Source: JABDJX01 sp039942715 (GTDB lineage Bacteria > Pseudomonadota > Alphaproteobacteria > Rhodobacterales > Rhodobacteraceae). From it: a stretch of DNA of 64,000 nt. Position 1 is the first letter of the stretch, and every line of letters begins with the position of its first letter. The stretch spans positions 372,001-436,000 of the forward strand of contig JBDVBY010000001.1 in assembly GCA_039942715.1 (NCBI GenBank), given 5' to 3'. Positions 48,980 to 59,255 of this stretch are shown here, one piece after another. Made by a program: the position numbers and the translations under genes. The notes under the pieces are model-generated. The model made no database searches, was not told the DNA's origin, and was given only the letters and a program-made list of their open reading frames with translations.

Positions 48980-51424
48980 CTAAAACGGCACGTCCCCCGC
49001 GCCATCTGCCGCTGTAACGAACTTGGCCACTACCTTTTTGTCGCCCGCCTTTTCAAAGGCAATATCCAGCTTGTCACCTTCAATGCCAGTGATCACACCG
49101 TAGCCGAACTTTTGATGAAACACACGCTCGCCGGTGGTAAAAGCCGAAATCGCACTGGCATCAATCACCATCGTGCGCCCTTCAGCAGGTTGCGACATGC
49201 CGCGCTTTTGCGACCGCTCCTGAAGCCGCTTCCAGCCCGGCGAGTTGTAGACATTCGCTTGAGCCGCCTTGTCGTGCATATTGGATGTCACCTCAGGCTC
49301 GCTGGCCATGCCCGCTGCGCCGTATCCGCCCCCGTACAAACCCGGCGGCGTCAACACATCCACATGGGCTACCGGAAGTTCATCAATGAACCGCGATGGC
49401 AGGGCCGATTGCCATTGTCCAAACACCCGGCGATTGGCGACAAAGCTGATCGTGGCAATTTCTTCAGCCCGAGTGATCCCGACGTAAGCCAAGCGGCGCT
49501 CTTCTTCCAAGCCTTTGACACCGCTCTCATCCATCGAGCGTTGTGACGGAAACAGCCCGTCTTCCCAACCGGGTAAAAAGACTGCGGGAAACTCAAGCCC
49601 TTTGGCCGCGTGCAGTGTCATAATCGATACTTTCGCATCGCCCGCATCAGACTCGTTGTCCATGATCAGTGAGACGTGTTCGAGGAACCCTTGCAGGTTC
49701 TCAAAATTATAAAGCTGATCACGCAGCTCTTTGAGGTTTTCCAAGCGCCCCGGTGCTTCCGGCGTTTTGTCGTTTTGCCACATCTCTGTGTAGCCGGACT
49801 CTTCTAAGATAATCTCGGCCAATTCGACATGGTCGTGGGCTTTAGGCGCTGCTGGTTCCAAAGGCTCCAAAACAAGTTCATCGTCAGGCGCGTCTTGCGC
49901 GCCTGTCCGCAAGGTTGCATGCCAACGGTCGATTCCCGCGATCAGGACGCCAAGCTCTTTGCCCCCTTTGCCGCCAAGCCCTTTAGCCGCCAGCAACAGA
50001 CGTGCACCTTCCACCATTGACACACCATTGCTGCGTGCCATGTCGCGGATTTTTTGCTGCGCCTTGTCACCAATTCCGCGTTTAGGGGTATTCACAATGC
50101 GCTCGAACGCCAGGTCGTTATCAGGTGAAATCGCCACGCGGAAATAGGCCATCGCGTCGCGTATTTCCAAGCGCTCATAAAAGCGCGGGCCGCCAATGAC
50201 GCGGTAAGGCAGTCCGATGGTCAAGAACCGATCTTCAAAGGCGCGCATTTGATGACTGGCGCGCACGAGAATGGCCATTTCGTTCAAGCTGAAATCTCTC
50301 AGGCCGCGCGTGCCATGCTGCATCGCTTCGATCTCTTCGCCAATCCAACGCGCTTCTTCATCACCGTCCCAATGACCAATCAGCCGGACTTTTTCGCCCT
50401 GCTCCCGGTCGGTAAACAGCGTCTTGCCCAACCGGCTTGTATTCGCCTCAATCACACCAGACGCTGCGGCCAGAATATGTGGAGTCGAGCGATAGTTTTG
50501 TTCAAGCCGGATCACCGCAGCCCCGGGGAAATCCTTTTCGAAGCGCAAAATATTGCCAACTTCTGCGCCGCGCCACCCATAGATCGACTGATCGTCATCG
50601 CCCACGCAACAGATGTTTTTGTGTCCACCCGCCAAAAGCCGCAGCCACATGTACTGCGCGACGTTGGTGTCTTGATACTCATCGACCAGAATGTAGCGGA
50701 ACCAGCGCTGGTATTGCTGCAGGATGTCGTCGTGGGTTTGCAGGATCGTAACAACGTGCAACAATAGATCGCCAAAATCGACTGCGTTCAGTGACTTAAG
50801 CCGGTCCTGATAATCGCTATAAAGGGCGACAGCGCGTTGATCAAAGGCGTTGCTTTCCGCCGTCGGAACTTTGTCGGGTGTCCATGCGCGGTTTTTCCAA
50901 CCATCAATCACATGGGCAAGTTGGCGCGCAGGCCAGCGCTTTTCATCGATGCCAGAAGCGATGATCAATTGCTTCATCAGCCGGATCTGATCGTCGGTAT
51001 CCAGAATGGTAAAGTTCGTCTTAAGCCCCACAAGCTCTGCATGACGGCGCAACAGTTTCACACAAACCGCGTGAAACGTCCCAAGCCAGGGCATGCCCTC
51101 GACTGTTTGACCCAGCAACGCACCAACGCGATTTTTCATCTCGCGCGCAGCCTTGTTGGTGAATGTCACCGCCAAAATCTCGTTCGGGCGCGCAACGCCT
51201 GTGTTCAGCAAATGCGCAATCCGTGTGGTCAACGCTTTGGTCTTGCCCGTCCCTGCCCCGGCCAGCATCAAAACCGGACCATCAATCGTCTCGACGGCCT
51301 TGCGTTGTTCGGGGTTCAGACCCTCCAGATACGGCGTAGGGCGCACGGCCATCGCCTGTTGAGACAGCGGAATGCGGTCAGGAAAATCGTCGGGCATATC
51401 ATCGTCGGCGGGAAAACTGCTCAT
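48980..51424 (-). CDS. uvrD: UvrD/PcrA-type DNA helicase
   Basis: An 814-aa superfamily I 3'-5' helicase for nucleotide excision and mismatch repair. The motifs are LNPEQRKAVE (Q-motif), AGAGTGKT (Walker A), VDEYQDTN (Walker B), LEQNYRST, TLHAAKGLEFPAVFLPG and VGITRAEE. The C-terminal Tudor-like domain (GERVFHQKFGYGVITGIEGDKL) is that of UvrD/PcrA and is used to bind RNA polymerase. ATG 51424 is chosen over an upstream start. Confidence 0.94.
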   Translation of the reverse strand: MSSFPADDDMPDDFPDRIPLSQQAMAVRPTPYLEGLNPEQRKAVETIDGPVLMLAGAGTGKTKALTTRIAHLLNTGVARPNEILAVTFTNKAAREMKNRVGALLGQTVEGMPWLGTFHAVCVKLLRRHAELVGLKTNFTILDTDDQIRLMKQLIIASGIDEKRWPARQLAHVIDGWKNRAWTPDKVPTAESNAFDQRAVALYSDYQDRLKSLNAVDFGDLLLHVVTILQTHDDILQQYQRWFRYILVDEYQDTNVAQYMWLRLLAGGHKNICCVGDDDQSIYGWRGAEVGNILRFEKDFPGAAVIRLEQNYRSTPHILAAASGVIEANTSRLGKTLFTDREQGEKVRLIGHWDGDEEARWIGEEIEAMQHGTRGLRDFSLNEMAILVRASHQMRAFEDRFLTIGLPYRVIGGPRFYERLEIRDAMAYFRVAISPDNDLAFERIVNTPKRGIGDKAQQKIRDMARSNGVSMVEGARLLLAAKGLGGKGGKELGVLIAGIDRWHATLRTGAQDAPDDELVLEPLEPAAPKAHDHVELAEIILEESGYTEMWQNDKTPEAPGRLENLKELRDQLYNFENLQGFLEHVSLIMDNESDAGDAKVSIMTLHAAKGLEFPAVFLPGWEDGLFPSQRSMDESGVKGLEEERRLAYVGITRAEEIATISFVANRRVFGQWQSALPSRFIDELPVAHVDVLTPPGLYGGGYGAAGMASEPEVTSNMHDKAAQANVYNSPGWKRLQERSQKRGMSQPAEGRTMVIDASAISAFTTGERVFHQKFGYGVITGIEGDKLDIAFEKAGDKKVVAKFVTAADGAGDVPF

Positions 51425-51543
51425 GCGCAACAGAGTAACGTCTATTGCTAAGGAGTTAAAGCCATGTTCTGCCTCTGTTCTCTGACCAGGCGCGCCGAAG
51501 CTTCCCCCTTGAAAAACCGTCAGATTCCAGAGCAAATGCCCCC

Positions 51544-52674
51544 ATGGATCTCGACATCAAATACCCCGCCATCTCTGATCTGCGCGCGCGCGCCAAACGC
51601 CGCATCCCGCATTTCGTCTTTGAGTACCTCGACAGCGCGACCGGGCTTGAGGATCAGCATGACCGCAACCAATCCCAACTGCGCGCTATCCAGTTTATGC
51701 CCGAAGTGCTGCATGGCACCGTGATCCCTGACGTGAAAACGACGTTTATGGGGCGCGACTACCCGATGCCGGTGGGCTGCGCCCCGGTGGGCATGTCAGG
51801 GATCATGTGGCCGGGGGCAGAGAAAATCATCTCGGCGGCTTGTGCACGCATCGGCATCCCCTATTGCATGTCGACAGTTGCAACGGTCGTGCCCGAAACG
51901 CTTGCCCCCCACATCGGTGATCAGGGTTGGTTTCAGCTTTACCCGCCGTCTGACAAAGGCATCCGCACCGATATGATGCGGCGTGCGCGCGAAGCCGGGT
52001 TTCACACGTTGATTGTCACTGTTGATGTGCCAAATGACTCACGGCGCGAACGCCAGCGCCGCGCCAATCTGACAATCCCGCCGAAGATTAACCTTGCAAT
52101 GCTAATCTCGATGGCGCTGCACCCCGAATGGACGCTTGGCACCCTGCGCGAGGGCATTCCAAGCCTGAAGTTCTGCGAAGATTATGGCGGCGATGATGCG
52201 GCAAGTTCGGTCCAGCACGCCGGCCACGTCATTCGCGGGCAACCGAGTTGGGCCGAGATCGACGAAATCCGCGCTGAATGGGACGGACCATTTCTGGTCA
52301 AGGGCATTCAAAAGCCCGAAGACGCCAAGCGGTTGGTTTCTGCAGGGATAGACGGCGTTTGGGTCTCAAACCACACCGGGCGTCAGTTTGATGGCGGGCC
52401 TGCCTCGATTGACTGTCTGCCTGCCATCCGCGAGGCAGTGCCAGATACGCCGATTGTTTTCGACAGCGGTGTGCGCGGCGGTTTGGACGTGATGCGTGCA
52501 CTGGCCAAAGGCGCTGATTTTGTGATGCTGGGGCGTGCGTTTCACTACGCAGTCGCAGCATTGGGTGACAAAGGCCCAGATCATCTGGTGCATATTCTGC
52601 GCGACGACATGTTTTGCAACATGAACCAGATCGCAGCCAAAGACCTCTCAGAACTTAAGGCCGCGCTGGTGTAA
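51544..52674 (+). CDS. FMN-dependent alpha-hydroxy-acid dehydrogenase (L-lactate dehydrogenase-like)
   Basis: A 376-aa flavoenzyme. The FMN/substrate blocks are FVFEYLDSATG, PVGCAPVGMSG, QLYPPSDKG, LIVTVDVP, FLVKGIQKPEDA and WVSNHTGRQFDGG with the catalytic His, followed by FDSGVRGGLDV. It is close to LldD, but substrates in this family vary (lactate, glycolate, mandelate). It may feed pyruvate to the adjacent pyruvate carboxylase gene (inference). Confidence 0.88.
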   Translation: MDLDIKYPAISDLRARAKRRIPHFVFEYLDSATGLEDQHDRNQSQLRAIQFMPEVLHGTVIPDVKTTFMGRDYPMPVGCAPVGMSGIMWPGAEKIISAACARIGIPYCMSTVATVVPETLAPHIGDQGWFQLYPPSDKGIRTDMMRRAREAGFHTLIVTVDVPNDSRRERQRRANLTIPPKINLAMLISMALHPEWTLGTLREGIPSLKFCEDYGGDDAASSVQHAGHVIRGQPSWAEIDEIRAEWDGPFLVKGIQKPEDAKRLVSAGIDGVWVSNHTGRQFDGGPASIDCLPAIREAVPDTPIVFDSGVRGGLDVMRALAKGADFVMLGRAFHYAVAALGDKGPDHLVHILRDDMFCNMNQIAAKDLSELKAALV

Positions 52675-52789
52675 TTCGCGACACCAAAGAGACGTAAACA
52701 ACAGAGTTTGTTCGCAAACCTGCCCAATTGCTTGCCGCAACGCACTTGGGGCGCTAACAATGCTGCAACTGCACAGTAAGGATATTCGA

Positions 52790-55700
52790 ATGGCTGACTT
52801 TAAGAAAATTCTCGTCGCAAACCGAGGCGAGATTGCCATTCGCGTGATGCGCGCTGCCAACGAGTTGGGCAAGAAAACCGTCGCAGTTTATGCCGAAGAA
52901 GATAAGCTGTCGCTGCACCGCTTTAAGGCCGATGAAGCCTATCAGATTGGCAAAGGCATGGGGCCGGTCGCCGCTTATCTCTCGATTGAAGAAATCATCC
53001 GCGTTGCCCGCGCTTGCGGTGCTGACGCGATCCATCCCGGTTACGGATTGCTGTCTGAAAACCCCGAATTTGTTGACGCCTGTGCAGACAATGGCATCAC
53101 TTTTATCGGCCCCAAAGCCGACACCATGCGTGCTTTGGGTGACAAAGCCAGTGCGCGGCAGGTGGCGATCAAAGCGGATGTGCCGGTGATCCCAGCGACC
53201 GAAGTGCTTGGCGACGATATGGCTAAAATCAAGAAGCAGGCCAAAGAGGTTGGCTACCCGCTTATGCTCAAAGCTTCTTGGGGTGGCGGTGGTCGCGGCA
53301 TGCGTCCGATCTATTCCGAAGATGAGCTGGAAGAAAAAGTACTTGAAGGCCGCCGCGAAGCTGAAGCCGCTTTTGGCAATGGCGAAGGGTATCTTGAAAA
53401 AATGATCATGCGCGCCCGCCACGTCGAAGTGCAGGTGTTGGGCGACAGTCATGGTTCGATTTATCATCTTTGGGAACGCGATTGTTCGGTGCAGCGCCGC
53501 AACCAAAAGGTGGTCGAGCGCGCCCCTGCCCCGTATCTGTCGGGTGCGCAGCGCGAGAAAATTTGCGGGCTTGGCAAGCGGATCGCTGAAGAGGTCAACT
53601 ACGAGTGCGCAGGCACCATCGAGTTCCTTATGGATATGGACAGCGGCGAGTTTTATTTTATTGAAGTAAACCCACGTGTTCAGGTCGAGCACACCGTGAC
53701 CGAAGAGGTCACAGGCATCGACATCGTTCAAGCCCAGATTAAAATCGCCGAAGGCAAATCGCTGGTCGAAGCCACCGGAACAGCCTCGCAGTACGACGTG
53801 CAATTGAACGGCCATGCGATCCAGTGCCGCGTCACGACCGAGGATCCGACCAACAATTTCATCCCCGATTACGGCCGCATCACAGCCTACCGCGGCGCGA
53901 CGGGCATGGGCATTCGCCTTGATGGCGGTACCGCTTACTCGGGTGCGGTTATCACGCGCTATTACGACTCGCTGCTGGAAAAAGTCACTGCGTGGGCCCC
54001 GACGCCCGAGGCAGCGATTGCCCGGATGGACCGGGCCCTGCGTGAGTTTCGTATTCGCGGCGTGTCGACCAACATCGCTTTTGTCGAAAACCTGCTCAAG
54101 CACCCGACGTTTTTGAACTATGAATACCACACCAAATTTATCGACGAGACGCCCGAGCTGTTCGATTTCAAAGCGCGCCGGGACCGTGCAACGAAAATCC
54201 TCACCTACATCGCCGACATCACAATCAACGGACACCCCGAAACAGCTGGGCGCGCCAAGCCATCTGCCGAAGTGCGCGATCCCGTCGCCCCCAAAGAGCG
54301 CACGTCGCCTGTGCCGGGAACGCGAAACATTCTGGAAGAGTTCGGCCCAGAAGCCGTGGCCTCTTGGATGTCTGAGCAAAAACAGCTGCTTATCACCGAT
54401 ACCACCATGCGCGACGGGCATCAGTCCCTGCTTGCAACTCGTATGCGCTCGATTGATATGATCAACGCAGCCCCTGCCTATGCCGCGAACCTGCCACAGC
54501 TTTTTTCAGTTGAGTGCTGGGGTGGTGCGACCTTTGATGTGGCTTACCGTTTCCTACAGGAGTGTCCGTGGCAACGTCTGCGCGATTTGCGCGCGCGCAT
54601 GCCCAACCTGATGACACAGATGCTTTTGCGCGGCGCAAATGGCGTTGGCTACACCAATTATCCCGACAATGTGGTGCAGTATTTTGTCCGCCAGGCCGCC
54701 GAGTCTGGTGTTGATGTGTTCCGTGTCTTTGACAGCCTTAACTGGGTAGAAAACATGCGCGTCGCGATGGACGCTGTGATCGCCAATGACAAGGTTTGCG
54801 AAGGCACCATTTGTTACACTGGTGACATCCAAAATGCGGATCGCGCCAAATACGACCTGAAATACTATGTCGGTATGGGCCAGGAACTGAAAGCCGCAGG
54901 GGCGCATGTGCTTGGCCTCAAAGACATGGCGGGATTGTTAAAGCCAGCCGCCGCGCGCATTTTGGTCAAAGCGTTAAAGGAAGAAGTCGGCTTGCCGATC
55001 CACTTCCACACCCACGACACGGCCGGCATTGCATGCGCAACCATATTGGCAGCGTCCGAAGCGGGCGTTGATGCGGTTGATTGCGCGATGGACGCGCTTT
55101 CGGGCAACACAAGCCAAGCGACTTTGGGCACAATTGTCGAAGCCTTGGATGGCTCAGAACGCGACACAGGACTTGATATCGACGCGGTGAGAGAGCTTTC
55201 CAACTATTGGGAAACTGTGCGCGGGCATTATGCGGCGTTTGAATCTGGGCTTCAGGCGCCGGCGTCCGAGGTTTATTTGCACGAAATGCCGGGGGGGCAG
55301 TTTACCAACCTGAAGGCGCAGGCGCGTTCGCTTGGGTTAGAAGAGCGCTGGCACGAAGTGGCAAAGACTTATTCGGACGTGAACCAGATGTTTGGCGACA
55401 TTGTCAAAGTCACACCATCTTCCAAAGTTGTTGGCGACATGGCCCTGATGATGGTCTCTCAAGGACTAACGCGCGCCGAAGTCGAAGACCCCAAAACGGA
55501 CGTGGCATTTCCGGATAGCGTGATCGACATGATGCGCGGCAATCTGGGGCAACCCCCCGGTGGCTGGCCTGCGAAATTGCAAAAGAAAATGCTCAAAGGC
55601 GAAACGCCGATGCTTGATCGACCGGGCCAGCACGCTGAGGCGGTGGATATCGAAGCAAGCCGCGCCACACTCTCTGAAACGTTAGAAGGCGTACAAATTG

Positions 55701-56230
55701 ATGACGAGGATCTTGGCGGATATCTTATGTATCCGAAGGTTTTTCTCGACTATCGCAATCGTCATGCCACCTATGGGCCCGTGCGGACTTTGCCAACCAA
55801 AACTTTCTTTTACGGCATGCAGCCGGGCCAAGAAATCTCGGTCGAAATTGATCCTGGCAAAACGTTGGAAATCCGCTGTCAGGCCATTGCCGAAACCACC
55901 GAAGAAGGTGTGGCAAAGGTCTTTTTCGAATTGAACGGGCAACCGCGCACTGTCCGGGTGACTGACAGAAGCAATGCGGCCGCTTCAATCGCCCGCCCCA
56001 AAGCCGAAGTGGGCAACGAAAACCATATAGGTGCGCCGATGCCGGGCGTTGTTGCCTCTATCGGAGTGAAGGAAGGGGCGTCTGTCAAAGCGGGTGATCT
56101 GATCCTGACAATTGAGGCAATGAAAATGGAAACGGGCATACATGCAGAACGCGATGCCACGGTAAAATCGCTTCATGTCACGCCGGGCGCACAAATTGAT
56201 GCAAAAGACTTGCTGGTCGAGTTTGAATAA
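52790..56230 (+). CDS. pyc: Pyruvate carboxylase
   Basis: Makes oxaloacetate from pyruvate, bicarbonate and ATP (anaplerosis). It has 1146 aa. The biotin carboxylase domain (1-450) begins KILVANRGEIAIRV and has the ATP loop GGGGRGMR. The carboxyltransferase domain (540-1000) has DTTMRDGHQSLLATRM and the metal-site HTHDT. The allosteric linker follows, and the C-terminal biotin domain carries EAMKMETG (Lys about 1112). ATG 52790 follows AAGGA. Confidence 0.97.
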   Translation: MADFKKILVANRGEIAIRVMRAANELGKKTVAVYAEEDKLSLHRFKADEAYQIGKGMGPVAAYLSIEEIIRVARACGADAIHPGYGLLSENPEFVDACADNGITFIGPKADTMRALGDKASARQVAIKADVPVIPATEVLGDDMAKIKKQAKEVGYPLMLKASWGGGGRGMRPIYSEDELEEKVLEGRREAEAAFGNGEGYLEKMIMRARHVEVQVLGDSHGSIYHLWERDCSVQRRNQKVVERAPAPYLSGAQREKICGLGKRIAEEVNYECAGTIEFLMDMDSGEFYFIEVNPRVQVEHTVTEEVTGIDIVQAQIKIAEGKSLVEATGTASQYDVQLNGHAIQCRVTTEDPTNNFIPDYGRITAYRGATGMGIRLDGGTAYSGAVITRYYDSLLEKVTAWAPTPEAAIARMDRALREFRIRGVSTNIAFVENLLKHPTFLNYEYHTKFIDETPELFDFKARRDRATKILTYIADITINGHPETAGRAKPSAEVRDPVAPKERTSPVPGTRNILEEFGPEAVASWMSEQKQLLITDTTMRDGHQSLLATRMRSIDMINAAPAYAANLPQLFSVECWGGATFDVAYRFLQECPWQRLRDLRARMPNLMTQMLLRGANGVGYTNYPDNVVQYFVRQAAESGVDVFRVFDSLNWVENMRVAMDAVIANDKVCEGTICYTGDIQNADRAKYDLKYYVGMGQELKAAGAHVLGLKDMAGLLKPAAARILVKALKEEVGLPIHFHTHDTAGIACATILAASEAGVDAVDCAMDALSGNTSQATLGTIVEALDGSERDTGLDIDAVRELSNYWETVRGHYAAFESGLQAPASEVYLHEMPGGQFTNLKAQARSLGLEERWHEVAKTYSDVNQMFGDIVKVTPSSKVVGDMALMMVSQGLTRAEVEDPKTDVAFPDSVIDMMRGNLGQPPGGWPAKLQKKMLKGETPMLDRPGQHAEAVDIEASRATLSETLEGVQIDDEDLGGYLMYPKVFLDYRNRHATYGPVRTLPTKTFFYGMQPGQEISVEIDPGKTLEIRCQAIAETTEEGVAKVFFELNGQPRTVRVTDRSNAAASIARPKAEVGNENHIGAPMPGVVASIGVKEGASVKAGDLILTIEAMKMETGIHAERDATVKSLHVTPGAQIDAKDLLVEFE

Positions 56231-56388
56231 AACCTTCCTCTATCCGCTCGATCTGCCGGAAGATCTGGATCAAGTGTGGGCGCGTGGCTTTTTTTGATTT
56301 CACCGCGACACGCGTGGTGATCATCGGGACTGCCCCGGTTGCACTTATCTTGGCGGCTACCAGATCAGAGCCTAAGGAACAGCTTTGA
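56223..56388 (+). pseudogene. Possible small membrane-protein ORF broken at a run of seven T
   Basis: Two plus-strand frames join into about 54 natural-looking codons. The first, overlapping the pyc end from TTG 56223, gives FLYPLDLPEDLDQVWARGFF and then a stop. The second, after one T of the T7 run (56290-56296) is dropped, continues with DFTATRVVIIGTAPVALILAATRSEP. The joined protein would have one membrane helix. Alternatives are chance, a +1 frameshift, or a homopolymer error. No known family is recognised. Confidence 0.3.
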
Positions 56389-58875
56389 CTAAGCCACTCT
56401 TTCGGAATGTCGATCTGGCGTTTCGCTCTGAGGGTTCAAGCGAAACCGGGACGTCGCAGCGGACAAATCACCGGCTTCTTGCGCCAGAACATGACTTGAC
56501 GCCGTAACTTCTTCAAAGGCCGCTGCCTGCTTTTGGGTATTACCATCGATCAGAGAGACAGACGTCGTAATTTCTTTGATACCAGACGATTGCTCTGACA
56601 CAGCAAGCGTAACATCTTGGATAGTATCAGAAATCTTCACAACGCTGGTTGCAATTTCTTCAAGCGAGGCTTTCGCACTGGCAACATTGCTCACCCCTTT
56701 TGTAACCGCGTCATCGCTTTTCTTGATGACTTCGGCAATTTCTTTGGCCGCATCACTGGCGCGATGAGAGAGTTGCCGTACTTCTGATGCAACCACCGAA
56801 AATCCCAATCCGGCTTCACCCGCGCGCGCGGCCTCGACGCCAGCATTCAAGGCCAGCAAATTGATCTGGAACGCAATGTCATTGATCACCTCGACAACGC
56901 GGGCAATTTCTTTTGACCCGCCCGCAATCCGATCCATCGAAGTGGCCGCCTCGGCAGCGATCTCTTCGCTTGATACGGCAATCTCGCGTGCGGATTGCGC
57001 ATTTGTACTGACAGCCTCGATATTGCCGGTCACTTGAGAGATGCTGGCATTCAATTGGGCCAGAGCCGCAGAGGTTTCTTCGACAGAGGCCGCGTTTTGC
57101 TCGGCTTGGCGCGACAGAGAGTCTGCTGTCTCGCGCAACTCGCTAGAGGAACCCGTTAGCGTCGAACTGCTTGCGGTAATGTCACCGACCAAGGCGGTCA
57201 ATGCATCCAGCATGTTATTCACATGTCCTTGTAACTCTGCAAACGCGCCATTGAATTCGCCCTCCATTCGTTGGGACAAGTCGCCGTCTGCAATGCTTGA
57301 CAGAACGCTGCCAGTCCGGCCCAACCCATCATCAACCGTTTCCATCAAATGGTTCATATCACGGGCCAATTGCACAAGAATAGCATCATCAAAGTCCACC
57401 GAAATCCGGTTGGAAAATTGACCAGCCTGCGCAGCCGAAACAACCTCGCCAAAAGACGCACCAAGCATTTGCATCATGTCTTCGCGCGCAGCGACTGCCG
57501 CGCGATCCGCTTCTTCTCTTTCGTCGGCCAGTTTTTTCTCGCGAAGCGCTGCGGCTTGGCTTTCGCTGTTGAGCCGCGTTAACTCTTCATGGGCCTCACT
57601 TTGCTCTTTGCTCAAAGTGTCCATCTCAACTGCGTTGCCTCGAAAAACCTCCGCAGCGCGCGCCAGTTCGCCAATTTCATCACGCCGCGACGTGCCGGGA
57701 ATCTCTGTTTGTAATTTTCCTGACGCGACGCTGTTGACGGCCTCTGATAAGGCGGCAATTGGCGTAGAAAACCGGCGCGCCAAAATGAACGACCCAAGGA
57801 TCACGGCCAAGAATATCGCCGCTGAGATCATTATGGTGGACCGCAGTGACTCGCGTGCTCCTGCAAACACGTCGGCGCTGTCCTCTTGCACCAGCAATGC
57901 CCAACGTGTTCCAAGAAAATCGATCGGCAACGAATACCCAATGACTTCGCGGCCTAACAAACCCACCGTCGTTGTAACGCCCCGACCGCCGGCCAAAGCA
58001 AGCGCAACGGCCTCATTTGAAACCTCTGTGTTTAGCGTATCGTAGGTCTCTGTGTGTATAGAATCCGAGCGCATCAACCCGTCAACGCCTACAAGGAATC
58101 CGTCAGCCGTGTTTCCGACCCCCTCCAAACTGCGCACCGTCGCGCTTAGTTTTTCGTTTGGCATTTGATAGGCCAAAACTCCAAGGAGCTTATCCGCTTT
58201 GTCAAAAACCGGTCTTGCCAGGAAAGCTGCAGGGCGTTGATTACTGGGCGCGTGGGGTTTGAAGTCTTCAAAGACACTTGCGTCATTCGGACCAAAAGTC
58301 ATCGCCGCGCGGAACGCATTGGCAAGCCCTGAGTCTTTCCACTTTCCCGAGATCAGATTGCTTGCAAAATCATCCCGTTTCGCCACGCTGTAAACGACAT
58401 TTCCCGCTGGATCGATCAGCACAATGTCATAGTAGTCCATCTCGGCAAGAACACTGGCAAAATGAGGGTGATAGATCTCGTGGATGAATCCATAGCTCGA
58501 GCCAGTGTCGGCCTTTACCAGCTCTTTACGCGCATCTTCGGAAAACTCGTTGTCTGTGATGTAGACCCTTTGCAGAACCTCTTCCCGGTTTTCCAAGGCA
58601 GTGTAGCCATCTGTCAGTGCTATCATCGCCTGTTGAGCTGTGGGGGTTTTAGCTTGAAGGCGTAGATCGCGCTCAATCACACCGAGCAGTTGTTCTATGC
58701 TGGCGGCCTTCAGGATGGCGACACTTTTGAGCGTTTCTTTCGCCGCTGCGCGAATAATACTGCTGTTTGATGTCGCATTCGCAATCGCCATAATCGCAAT
58801 CGTCGCCGCAACGATGGCCACAATAACAAGCGGTAGCTTGGTGCTTATATTTAAGCTTGGGAATTTGACTTGCAT
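56389..58875 (-). CDS. Methyl-accepting chemotaxis protein
   Basis: An 828-aa receptor. The first membrane helix is at about 12-32 and a large periplasmic sensor (about 40-340, dCache-like, with SVAKRDDFASNLISGKW) follows. The second membrane helix is ISAAIFLAVILGSFILARR, then HAMP (AVNSVASGKLQTEIPG). The signalling hairpin is AGEAGLGFSVVASEVRQLSHRAS. There is no C-terminal NWETF-type tether. ATG 58875 is used; an adjacent GTG 58878 is possible. It is the only chemotaxis gene in the window, so it is an orphan receptor. Confidence 0.93.
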   Translation of the reverse strand: MQVKFPSLNISTKLPLVIVAIVAATIAIMAIANATSNSSIIRAAAKETLKSVAILKAASIEQLLGVIERDLRLQAKTPTAQQAMIALTDGYTALENREEVLQRVYITDNEFSEDARKELVKADTGSSYGFIHEIYHPHFASVLAEMDYYDIVLIDPAGNVVYSVAKRDDFASNLISGKWKDSGLANAFRAAMTFGPNDASVFEDFKPHAPSNQRPAAFLARPVFDKADKLLGVLAYQMPNEKLSATVRSLEGVGNTADGFLVGVDGLMRSDSIHTETYDTLNTEVSNEAVALALAGGRGVTTTVGLLGREVIGYSLPIDFLGTRWALLVQEDSADVFAGARESLRSTIMISAAIFLAVILGSFILARRFSTPIAALSEAVNSVASGKLQTEIPGTSRRDEIGELARAAEVFRGNAVEMDTLSKEQSEAHEELTRLNSESQAAALREKKLADEREEADRAAVAAREDMMQMLGASFGEVVSAAQAGQFSNRISVDFDDAILVQLARDMNHLMETVDDGLGRTGSVLSSIADGDLSQRMEGEFNGAFAELQGHVNNMLDALTALVGDITASSSTLTGSSSELRETADSLSRQAEQNAASVEETSAALAQLNASISQVTGNIEAVSTNAQSAREIAVSSEEIAAEAATSMDRIAGGSKEIARVVEVINDIAFQINLLALNAGVEAARAGEAGLGFSVVASEVRQLSHRASDAAKEIAEVIKKSDDAVTKGVSNVASAKASLEEIATSVVKISDTIQDVTLAVSEQSSGIKEITTSVSLIDGNTQKQAAAFEEVTASSHVLAQEAGDLSAATSRFRLNPQSETPDRHSERVA

Positions 58876-59082
58876 CACAGGTCCTCACCGGGTTCATCGA
58901 TTTTCATCGACGAAACAAAATAATTCCGGTGTCCTAGCAGCCATCAGTTACCAATCTCTGAAGGCTAAAATGCAAGACATTTTGACGCTTCAGTCCCTGC
59001 GGACGGCCGCATTCGCAAAGCTGCACACGCCGGTGCAAACGCGCCATGCTGGCAGACTGCCCAATATTTAAAGAAGACCTAT

Positions 59083-59157
59083 TGGAGCGGGCGATGAGAT
59101 TCGAACTCACGACCCTAACCTTGGCAAGGTTATGCTCTACCCCTGAGCTACGCCCGC
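59083..59157 (-). tRNA. tRNA-Gly(GCC)
   Basis: 75 nt with encoded CCA. The acceptor stem is GCGGGCG/CGCCCGC, the anticodon stem-loop ACCT-TGCCAA-GGT reads GCC, and the T-loop is GAGTTCGAATCTC. It sits between the chemoreceptor gene and the DUF2314-like gene. Confidence 0.95.
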
Positions 59158-59255
59158 GTCCTTTAGGTTCGCTGCATGTATAAACTTGCGCGCAATACTG
59201 CAAGAGGGAAATGCGCTTAGGCCTCGGTTTTTGGCCAAAGATCGCCCGATGTGGT

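Noticed and set aside
52754..54421. Minus-strand 555-aa open frame opposite pyc
   Set aside because: It is a mirror of the strongly coding plus-strand pyruvate carboxylase frame, rich in His/Arg/Gly, without start signals or family motifs.
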